Origin: Candidatus Fimadaptatus faecigallinarum
GTDB taxonomy: Bacteria; Bacillota; Clostridia; Christensenellales; Aristaeellaceae
Direction of reading: 5' to 3'
Length of the DNA: 64,000 bases
Assembly (NCBI GenBank): GCA_018714445.1
Contig: DVNK01000051.1
Span: forward strand, 1 to 64,000
Positions within the stretch are counted from its first letter, which is position 1. Each line of letters opens with the position of its first letter. Positions 56,031-64,000 of the stretch are shown one piece after another. The notes below the pieces were generated by a model. The model worked only from the letters and a program-made list of their open reading frames with translations. It was not told where the DNA came from and made no database searches. A program made the position numbers and the translations under genes.

Positions 56031-56999
56031 ATGGATTCCAAGCAATGGTTCCGACAGGCGCAATTCGGCATGATGGTGCACTGGGGGCTGTATTGCCTGC
56101 CCGCGGGCGAATGGAAGGGCAAACGCATGCCATACATCGGCGAATGGGCACAGGCGTACTTCCGCATACCCAACGCCGAGTACCACGCGCTGGCCAACGC
56201 GTTCAACCCGATACTGTTCGACGCTGACGAGTGGATACGGCTCGCCGCCGACGCCGGCATGAAGTACATCGTAGTCACAGCCAAGCATCACGAGGGATTT
56301 GCGATGTTCCACAGCCGCGTGAGCAAGTTCAACGTCGTCGATGCCACGCCATTCGGGCGCGATGTGATTTACGAGCTCGCAAATGCCTGCGCGCGCCATG
56401 GCGTAAGACTGGGCCTGTACTACTCGCAGGATCTCGACTGGTCCGAGCCCAACGGCGGCGGATACACGGCCGGACGCACCTGGTGCGGCGGCGCAGGCGT
56501 GTGGACCAACGACTGGGACTTCCCTGACAACGCTCACAAGGACTACGCGCAGTGCTTTGAAAGCAAGATAAAGCCTCAGGTCACCGAACTGCTGACCGGT
56601 TATGGCGACCTGTGCCTGATATGGTTCGATACGCCGCGCACCATAAGCGCCGCGCAGAGTCAGGAACTCGTCGACCTGGTACACCGGCATCAGCCCAATT
56701 GCCTGATAAACTCCCGCGTGGGCAACGGCCTGGGCGATTATTCGTCTACCGGCGACAACGAGATCCCCGCCGACTACAAGCAGGCGCTCTATGAAGCGCC
56801 ATGCACGCTCAACGATACCTGGGGCTACAAGGCGTTCGACGACAACTGGAAGTCGCCCGAGCGCGTGCTTGAGCTCAAGGCTCATCTTAATGAGCGCGGC
56901 ATAAACTATCTGCTCAACGTCGGCCCGGACTACCTGGGCCGCATACCTGCGCCCGCATGCGACATACTGCGCGAGGTCGGACGCAGATTGGGCGCATGA
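56031..56999 (+). CDS. Alpha-L-fucosidase (GH29)
   Basis: 'FGMMVHWGLYCLPAGEWKG', 'AGMKYIVVTAKHHEGFAMFHS', 'LGLYYSQDLDW', 'LCLIWFDTP', 'NYLLNVGPDYLGRIP'. Confidence 0.94.
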   Translation: MDSKQWFRQAQFGMMVHWGLYCLPAGEWKGKRMPYIGEWAQAYFRIPNAEYHALANAFNPILFDADEWIRLAADAGMKYIVVTAKHHEGFAMFHSRVSKFNVVDATPFGRDVIYELANACARHGVRLGLYYSQDLDWSEPNGGGYTAGRTWCGGAGVWTNDWDFPDNAHKDYAQCFESKIKPQVTELLTGYGDLCLIWFDTPRTISAAQSQELVDLVHRHQPNCLINSRVGNGLGDYSSTGDNEIPADYKQALYEAPCTLNDTWGYKAFDDNWKSPERVLELKAHLNERGINYLLNVGPDYLGRIPAPACDILREVGRRLGA

Positions 57000-57046
57000 G
57001 GCTTAAAATAGCCTACGCCATATAAGCGCAAAGGACGTGAATTGAC

Positions 57047-57508
57047 ATGGTCAAGGACAGCATACAAAACGCTTCACTCTATCAATCGCTCTCGCCGCGG
57101 ATTGCGCGCGCGCTCGAGTTTGCACGCAGCGGCGCGCTTGAGGGACTTGCGCCGGGGCGGCACGATCTGGATGGCGATGCGCTGTATGTCATGGTACAAC
57201 GCAACGCGCTGGGAAGGTGGGCCGACGCGCGCTGGGAAGCACACCGGCGCTATATAGACATACAGTTCGTGATTTCAGGCCAGCAAATCATCGGCTACTG
57301 TGACATATCACAGCTCGCGCCCGACAAGGGCTACGACGCCGAACGCGACTTGGAATTTCTGAGCGATGGCGACGGCGCACACCTGCTAATGCGCAAAGGC
57401 GACTTCGCGATATTCTTCCCGCAGGACGCCCATCGCCCCAATGTGCTCGCGCCCGGCCTTGATGCCGGCGCTTGCGTAGACATGGCTGTGTTCAAAGTGC
57501 TGATCTAA
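57047..57508 (+). CDS. YhcH/YjgK/YiaL family protein (DUF386)
   Basis: 'GRWADARWEAHRRYIDIQFVISGQQIIGYCD', 'FAIFFPQDAHRPNV'. Confidence 0.93.
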   Translation: MVKDSIQNASLYQSLSPRIARALEFARSGALEGLAPGRHDLDGDALYVMVQRNALGRWADARWEAHRRYIDIQFVISGQQIIGYCDISQLAPDKGYDAERDLEFLSDGDGAHLLMRKGDFAIFFPQDAHRPNVLAPGLDAGACVDMAVFKVLI

Positions 57509-57623
57509 AGCGCAAGCTCCTGCCGCAATCGGACGCATTGCCCGTGCGGCAGGAGCTTTATGTACGGCATATATCCAGGTACCGCTATCGTGCGCTATCG
57601 CTGCCCGCCTGTACCCGGCCAAG

Positions 57624-58550
57624 TCAGTCAAGGCGCGCTATGCAGACCTCGCCTAGCAGCGCTTCCGCCTTGGAACGCACCACGCAGCCAGTGCCCTTTT
57701 CCAACGCATTTGCCGCCGATACCGCCGTGGCATAGCGCAGCATCTCCTCCGGCGCGTAGCCTCGCAGCAGCGATATGGCCAACCCGGCTATCATCGAGTC
57801 GCCACAACCCGTCGCGCTTACCGCTTCTATATGCGGCGGCGTGGCCTTAAACGCGCCCGCATCGCATACCATCAGCGAACCCGATTCACCCATTGATATT
57901 ACGACATAAGCTATGCCCCGACCATGCAGCGCACGCGCCGCCTCCAGCGCGCCGTCCGCCGTGACTTTGTGGCCCAGCAGTTGAGCTATCTCATCGGTGT
58001 TGGGCTTTATCAGCGTGGGCAGCGCTTCCACGCCGCTCTTTAGCAGCGCGCCGCTGCTGTCCAACAGCACCGGCTTGCCCATGCGCCGCGCCATGGCCAC
58101 GATGCGCGCATAGCAGTCCACCGGCACGCCACGCGGCACGCTGCCCGATATCGTCGCTATGTCGCACTCGCCCATCAGCCGCTCCAGTCGCCGCTCAAAC
58201 GCCGCCAGTTCCGCCTCGCCGACCTCGAATCCCGGCTCCAGGAACTCGGTCTGGCGGCCATTCGGTTCGACTATGTTGATGCACGTGCGCGTCTCTCCCG
58301 GAACATGCTCAAAGTCATGCGCTATGCCCTGACTGGTCAGCGCCTCCTGTACCCAGCGCCCCGAGTGGCCGCCCAGCAGCCCAGTGGCCAGACTGCGTTC
58401 GCCCATCGCCGCTATTACCCTTGCGACGTTCAATCCCTTGCCACCCGGCGTCGCGACGCATTCCCTGACTCGCAGCACCTCGCCCGGCTCGTTGCGCTCG
58501 ACCGCGTACATCTTGTCTATCGCCGCGTTCATCGTTATCGTAACTATCAT
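57624..58550 (-). CDS. 1-phosphofructokinase family hexose kinase (PfkB)
   Basis: 'IVTITMNAAIDKMYAVERNEPGEVLRVRECVATPGGKGLNVARVIAAMG', 'IKPNTDEIAQLLG', 'SATGCGDSMIAGLAISLL'; start refined to 58550. Confidence 0.9.
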   Translation of the reverse strand: MIVTITMNAAIDKMYAVERNEPGEVLRVRECVATPGGKGLNVARVIAAMGERSLATGLLGGHSGRWVQEALTSQGIAHDFEHVPGETRTCINIVEPNGRQTEFLEPGFEVGEAELAAFERRLERLMGECDIATISGSVPRGVPVDCYARIVAMARRMGKPVLLDSSGALLKSGVEALPTLIKPNTDEIAQLLGHKVTADGALEAARALHGRGIAYVVISMGESGSLMVCDAGAFKATPPHIEAVSATGCGDSMIAGLAISLLRGYAPEEMLRYATAVSAANALEKGTGCVVRSKAEALLGEVCIARLD

Positions 58551-58574
58551 ACCGCATACCTCCACGCTTATGCG

Positions 58575-58616
58575 TAACGTTTCACTAATTGTACTCCTTT
58601 GCTGTGATAATGTCAA
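58575..58616 (-). promoter_or_regulatory. Promoter of the PfkB kinase with LacI-type operator
   Basis: Minus strand TTGACA (58616-58611) - 17 nt - TACAAT (58593-58588), then TGAAACGTTA (58584-58575). Confidence 0.75.
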
Positions 58617-59001
58617 TCTCACAAGCTTTGCGCGCATAAGCCGCAGCAAATGCAGCATATGAGTCGCAGGGCTCTATACCGGCGCCTCAACGCCGATGCA
58701 TTTTGCAACCGGATATCTCATCTGTTGCGCCAACAACCGCATAAAATGGCCGCGCAAACCCTGCGATACATTCAGCCGGTAATACGCGCCTTATCGCTTT
58801 CATATATGGAATGCCGCTGGCCAATATGCGCTAATCCGCATAAGCCCTTGCATATGGCGCCGTGAAATGCACTGATGTTACAAGCGTTGCCTTACCATAG
58901 CTTTACCAATTCACATAACAGTATCGCGCTCAGATGTATTTATATGATCTCAGCGCAATTTACTTTGCCTGCAAACATGTGGTCGCAGAGTTAACGCGCT
59001 G

Positions 59002-59046
59002 TTGACTTTTCGCGATAAATAGTCTATTATATACGCGAAACGTTTA
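59002..59046 (+). promoter_or_regulatory. Promoter of GH95 with LacI-type operator
   Basis: TTGACT (59002-59007) - 17 nt - TATTAT (59025-59030), then GAAACGTTT (59037-59045). Confidence 0.75.
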
Positions 59047-59061
59047 GCTCAATTATCGGAG

Positions 59062-61293
59062 GTGCGCCAAATGAATATATTCTACTCCGCGCCCGCCCCT
59101 ACTTGGAATGATGCGCTGCCGCTGGGCAATGGCTTTATGGGCGCCATGATGTTCGGCGGTACCGTTGTCGACCGCATGCAGCTCAATGAAGACAGCGTCT
59201 GGTCCGGCGATTTCCGAGACCGCACGAACCCCGACGCCCGCACAACTCTGCCTGAAGTGCGCCGGCTGCTGCGCGAGGGTCGCATAACCGAAGCCACGCG
59301 CCTGAGCGAAATGGGTCTGGCCGGCTGCCCCGACAAGCAGCGCCACTATGAACCGCTGTGTGATCTTATACTCTATATGGGCAGCGACGGCGACGAGCTG
59401 TCACTTCATTCAAAGCGCGACCTGACCCGCATACCCGACATGCGCCGCTTTGACCGCGAGTACTCGAACTACCGCCGCACGCTCGACCTGGAGCGCGCCG
59501 TGCACACCGTCGAATACCAAAAGGCCGACCGGCATGTGCGCCGCGAAGCGTTCATATCCTACCCCGACCGCGTTATGGCACTGCGCTGTGCCGGCGAACA
59601 CTTCCGCGCGGTGCTCAGTCGCGGCGCATATATGCACAACTCGATAATGCCCGACGCCAACACTATCGCGCTAACTGGTCGCACCAGCGCCGATGGTATA
59701 CGCTATGCCGTGGCGGTACGCGCACTGGGTTGCGACGTCCGTCGACTCGGCGAAACGCTGATATGCAGCGGCGACACCGTGCTGCTCGTCGCCGCCGCGA
59801 CTGACTTCCGCTACGACGACCCGCTGCGCGAGGTCTACGCCAGGCTGAACGCCGCAGAGGCCCGCGGCTATGAGGCGCTGCTGGAGGCGCATGTCGCCGA
59901 TATATCCCGGTTAACGCGCCGATGTGGACTCGCGCTCAAGTCCGACCACGAACTCGAGTCATTGCCGACCGACGCCCGCCTCAAGCGGGTGCGCGATGGA
60001 GGCTTTGATGCCGGCCTGATAAACGCTTATTTCGCATTTGGACGCTACCTGCTGGCTTCATGCAGCCGGCCGGGCAGCCTGCCCGCCAACCTGCAGGGCA
60101 TATGGAACCAGGACATGACCCCCGCCTGGGACAGCAAATATACAATTAACATCAATACCGAGATGAACTACTGGCCCTGCTAGTGCTGCAATCTGGCCGA
60201 GCTGCTAGAGCCACTGGAAACCCACCTGCGCCGCATGAAGCCCCACGGCGAACGCGTTGCCCGCGACATGTACGGCGCCGGCGGCTGGATGGCCCACCAC
60301 AACACCGACATATGGGGCGACTGCGCGCCGCAGGACATAGTGCCCAGCGCCGCGTTCTGGCAAAACGGCGCTGCCTGGTTGTGCCTGAGCCTGTGGGAGA
60401 GATATCTGTACGATGGCGATGCCGCGCATCTGCTCGAAGACGCCGACCTGATATGCGGCGCAGCTGACTTCTTCTGCGACACCTTAGAGCCTGACAAGGA
60501 CGGCTTTATGGTAGAAAACCCGACCGTGTCGCCTGAAAATACGTACATTCTGCCTTCGGGCGAGATGGGCCGACTGTGCGTGGGCTGCACGATGGACAGT
60601 CAGATACTGCGCGAGCTGTTCACCGCGGCTATCGAATGCGAACGCCTCGCAGGGCGCGACGGCGCAAAGTACGCCGCCGTACTCGCGCGCCTGCGCCCCA
60701 CGACGATAGGCAGCAGCGGCACAATACTCGAATGGCCCGAAGAATATGAGGAGTTTGAAATAGGCCATCGCCATATATCGCACCTGTTCGGACTCTACCC
60801 CGGCAGCGAGATAACGCGCGCTAAGCCTGAGCTAATGCAGGCCGCACGCGCCACCCTCGAGCGCCGTCTCAGCCATGGCGGCGGCCACACCGGTTGGAGC
60901 CGCGCATGGATAATCTGCATGTGGGCTCGACTGCTCGACGGCGACAAGGCCGGCGAAAACGTGCAGGCACTGCTGTCCAGGTCGACGCTGGACAGCATGT
61001 TGGACAACCATCCGCCATTCCAGATCGACGGCAACTTCGGTTCCATTGCAGGCATCGCGGAAATGCTGCTCCAGAGCCACGAAGGCTGCCTTCATCTGCT
61101 GCCGGCGCTGCCTTCGGCCTGGCGCGACGGCGCAGTGCACGGACTGCGCGCGCGCGGCGGCATAACGGTCGATATCGCATGGCAAAACGGCGCGCTTGTC
61201 GAAGCGTGGCTGACGGCGGATCGCAATTGCGAGGTCGACGTGGACGGGATGCATATGGCACTTGAGGCCGGCAAGCGTACCCAAATCAGGTGA
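59062..61293 (+). pseudogene. GH95 alpha-L-fucosidase-type glycoside hydrolase interrupted by one in-frame TAG (60181-60183)
   Basis: ORF 59062..60183 ends 'TININTEMNYWPC*', and the same frame continues '[46 protein letters not shown]...' to 61293, matching GH95 across the stop. Confidence 0.85.
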
Positions 61294-62118
61294 TCCGCAC
61301 AGTAGCTGACTGCGGATGATGGCGGCGCAGCAGGCATCCGGCAAATGCCACGGGCTGCGGAACGCCTTGCGTTGCGCCGCTATATCGTTAACATTGCGAG
61401 ATTGCCGATCGTATGGTCGGCGTCGCCATATGTCGGACATGAGGTCTGCAATATAACTGCTACAATAAAGAGCTGACCGCTCGACCGGATATCCGGCGCC
61501 GATAAGAGCTGACGACGCCTATGCATTAAATGTGGCTGAGCGACGAATACATAGCGACTGATTATGAGCAATTCAAGCGTTGTGACCTCGCGCTGTGGTT
61601 TGAAACGACCGTTTGAGAATCAACCCGGCATTCAACGCTATGCGATACAGCTCGGCTATGGCGATACATTGATATGAAGCGTTAACCTCTACGATATCAG
61701 CCATAGATGTATCTATAAGCATTTTATCGGCAGCGCGGCAAACCGCGATAAGTGATATGGCGCTTCGGCAATAATCCCGATGCCGGACTACGGCTTAACA
61801 CCGTGAACTTGCACAACAACACGCTGTCGATAAACGCAGGCAACGCAGCGGGGATAGCCTGCTATAAAAGTTGGCTCCACAGAAACTGCTCGCAGGCGCG
61901 AGTGGGTGTCTTAACGTTGAGCACACACCGGCGCGATATATGAACATGTTGGAACATGAGTTCCGCCAGAAGTATTGTACCAATGGCGCGCTGAATCCAG
62001 ACTGCACTCGCATAAGCTCAGTGCGCATGTAACGGGCGCATGATTTATATGCGCGCACCAAGGCATGACGCACGATCGAAGCGCGCCATGCCGGTAATTT
62101 GATTGGAGAGTGTTACCA

Positions 62119-63303
62119 ATGTCAATGGAACAGCAGATAAATAGGCTGATACAGACCGAGATCGATTCGGGCGACCTGGCAGGCTCCGCGCTCAGCGTGA
62201 TTAAGGATGGCCATGAAGTGTTCAGGCATAGCTATGGCGCACTGGACATCGATTCAGGTGCGCCTATGCCCGACAATCCGATATTCCGCATGTACTCGAT
62301 GAGCAAGCCCGTTACGTCTGCCGCCGCAATGATGCTGATAGAGCGCGGCGTAATCACGCGCTCCGCACCGGTCAGCGACTACCTGCCCGCCTTCGCCGAC
62401 CAGACCGTGTGGCAAGACGGCCGCGAAACATCCGTACAACGTCCTATGACTATAGACGACCTGCTCAACATGACCTCGGGACTGAGCTATCCCGACGCCT
62501 CTACCGAGACCGGCCGGCGCATGGAGGCACTGTTTAACGAGGCCATCGCGCGCGCCCATTCGGCAAACGCCTGGACTACGCTTGAACTGTGCGAACGCAT
62601 AGGCCGCATACCGCTGCTGTTCCAGCCCGGAGCGCGCTGGCAGTACGGCACGTCGGCCGATGTGCTGGGCGCGGTTATAGAAGTTGCTTCGGGACGCAGA
62701 TTCGGCACATTCCTGAAAGAAGAGCTGTTCGAACCGCTGGGCATGTGCGATACGGGCTTCTATGCGCCTGAACAAAAGCGCGAGCGCTTTGCAACGATGT
62801 ATAAATGGAGCGCTCAACCGCCCAAACTCAGTCGCTATACCGGCAGCCACCTGGTAATACTGGACTTTGCGCAGCCACCGGCATTTGAGTCGGGCGGCGC
62901 AGGGCTCGTCTCCACGCTGGACGACTATGGCCGATTCGCACAGATGCTTATCAACGGCGGAGAGCTAAACGGACGCAGACTGCTAAAACCTGAAACCGTC
63001 GAGTTCATGCACAGCGCTCGCCTGACCCCGGAGCAGCAGCGCACATTTGAATGGGCACAGTTGCGCGGCTTTACTTACGGCAATCTGATGCGCGTGCTGA
63101 CGCGCCCGGAAGCCGTCGATCCGGTACTGTGCGGACTGGGCGTCAAGGGCGAGTACGGTTGGGATGGCTGGGCAGGCACTTACTTTATGGCCGATCCCAC
63201 TAATCGGCTCATTATTATCTACCTGATATCGCGTATCGATCTGGATCCGCATCCAATGCGCGCACAGCTAAAGCGCGTGATATACGATAATCTCGTAAAG
63301 TAA
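62119..63303 (+). CDS. Serine hydrolase, class C beta-lactamase/esterase family
   Basis: 'FRMYSMSKPVTSAAAMMLIERGVI' SxxK, 'WQYGTSADVLGAVIEVASG' YxS/N-type motif. Confidence 0.92.
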   Translation: MSMEQQINRLIQTEIDSGDLAGSALSVIKDGHEVFRHSYGALDIDSGAPMPDNPIFRMYSMSKPVTSAAAMMLIERGVITRSAPVSDYLPAFADQTVWQDGRETSVQRPMTIDDLLNMTSGLSYPDASTETGRRMEALFNEAIARAHSANAWTTLELCERIGRIPLLFQPGARWQYGTSADVLGAVIEVASGRRFGTFLKEELFEPLGMCDTGFYAPEQKRERFATMYKWSAQPPKLSRYTGSHLVILDFAQPPAFESGGAGLVSTLDDYGRFAQMLINGGELNGRRLLKPETVEFMHSARLTPEQQRTFEWAQLRGFTYGNLMRVLTRPEAVDPVLCGLGVKGEYGWDGWAGTYFMADPTNRLIIIYLISRIDLDPHPMRAQLKRVIYDNLVK

Positions 63304-63407
63304 TTCAGCAGTCATACCAGAATAAAGGCATGAGGACCGCGTTGCGTGCAGTCCTCATGCCTTATGTAATTACAGGATATATCCGATAATCCGCTTTTGC
63401 GTTGCGA

Positions 63408-64000
63408 TCATATTGATAACATAACTATGCCCGCAATGCCCGCTACCAGAGATAATATGCCCGGCAGCGTAACCTTGTCGCGGTACACTATTAGCGACAA
63501 CACCCACAGCGCCAACACAACGCTGCCCTGTACCAGCGGAAACGCCACTATCGCCGGCAGCATTGCCAGTGACATAAGCTGAAAGGTGTTGCCGCCCGCC
63601 GTGCCAAATCCTACGCCGGCCGCGCACAGCGTCAACGCCGCCCGGTGGCTGAGCCAGGGCTGATAACTCGCTCCCCTAAGCTTGAACAGCGCTACCGCCA
63701 ACCAGCATATCAAAGACGCCAACCCAAACGCTCCAAAGCTAAACTCCAGCACACCATCATTTGGAAAGTACATAGACAGCATCTTCTGCTGTATGCTGAG
63801 CACGCCATTACTTATCATCGTGATTATCGTCAGCGCCAACCACTTTACGCCGCCGCGCTTGGAGTCGCCGCCGCTGCCCAGCGCTGACAGTATCAGCACC
63901 AGCAGCATGCACGCTATGCCCAACCCCTTTAGCAGCGTCAACTGTTCGCCCCATACGACCAGACCTGCCGTCACCGGCAGCATCATCGACATATTGATTA
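63408..64000 (-). CDS. DMT/EamA-like transporter, truncated by the window edge
   Basis: Multi-TM; 'LPAIVAFPLVQGSVVLALWVLSLIVYRDKVTLPGILSLVAGIAGIVML'; open at the window end. Confidence 0.75.
   Translation of the reverse strand, partial: INMSMMLPVTAGLVVWGEQLTLLKGLGIACMLLVLILSALGSGGDSKRGGVKWLALTIITMISNGVLSIQQKMLSMYFPNDGVLEFSFGAFGLASLICWLAVALFKLRGASYQPWLSHRAALTLCAAGVGFGTAGGNTFQLMSLAMLPAIVAFPLVQGSVVLALWVLSLIVYRDKVTLPGILSLVAGIAGIVMLSI

Noticed and set aside
59062-60183. Genome-wide TAG recoding as the cause of the GH95 interruption
   Set aside because: TAG correctly terminates several intact genes in this window (e.g. 38753-38755, 19268-19270, 45245-45247), so global recoding is unlikely.
61752-61943. 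Small ORF in the 61.3-62.1 kb gap, possible transposase remnant
   Set aside because: No transposase motif or terminal inverted repeats could be recognised; not supportable.

Overview
A gene-dense, fairly GC-rich bacterial chromosome segment, probably a gut-type Clostridia/Firmicutes relative (inferred from gene families and promoter style). No prophage, transposon or CRISPR array was recognised. Main content: a CPA2 cation/proton antiporter and MgtC; a complete glycine cleavage operon (gcvT-H-PA-PB) behind a tandem glycine riboswitch; a GH78 rhamnosidase; cobO; three adjacent type I signal peptidases; pyruvate kinase; an AlaX-like/TcdA/YbaK translation-fidelity neighbourhood; an SNF2-family helicase overlapping a small putative PD-(D/E)XK nuclease; a repeat-containing Cna-B-type surface protein; a BMP-family nucleoside-type ABC transporter; GH3; a heterodimeric ABC exporter with its MarR regulator; a seven-tRNA cluster; nagB-nagA; thiN; a phasin-like/AarF pair followed by a 36-bp tandem repeat; and a fucosidase locus (GH43/117-like, GH29, YhcH, PfkB kinase, GH95 interrupted by one in-frame TAG). 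The items most worth checking are: (1) a single ORF joining a YbaK/ProX-type tRNA-editing domain to a metal-dependent amidohydrolase, next to a free-standing YbaK; (2) the SNF2 helicase + nuclease pair; (3) the single-TAG GH95; (4) operator/promoter architectures, namely a MarR double palindrome with 42-bp centre spacing over a -35/-10, and a shared GAAACGTT operator at fruK-like and GH95 promoters; (5) three signal peptidases in tandem; (6) a 36-bp tandem repeat in the aarF 3' region. All homology calls come from reading the translations. No database search was run.
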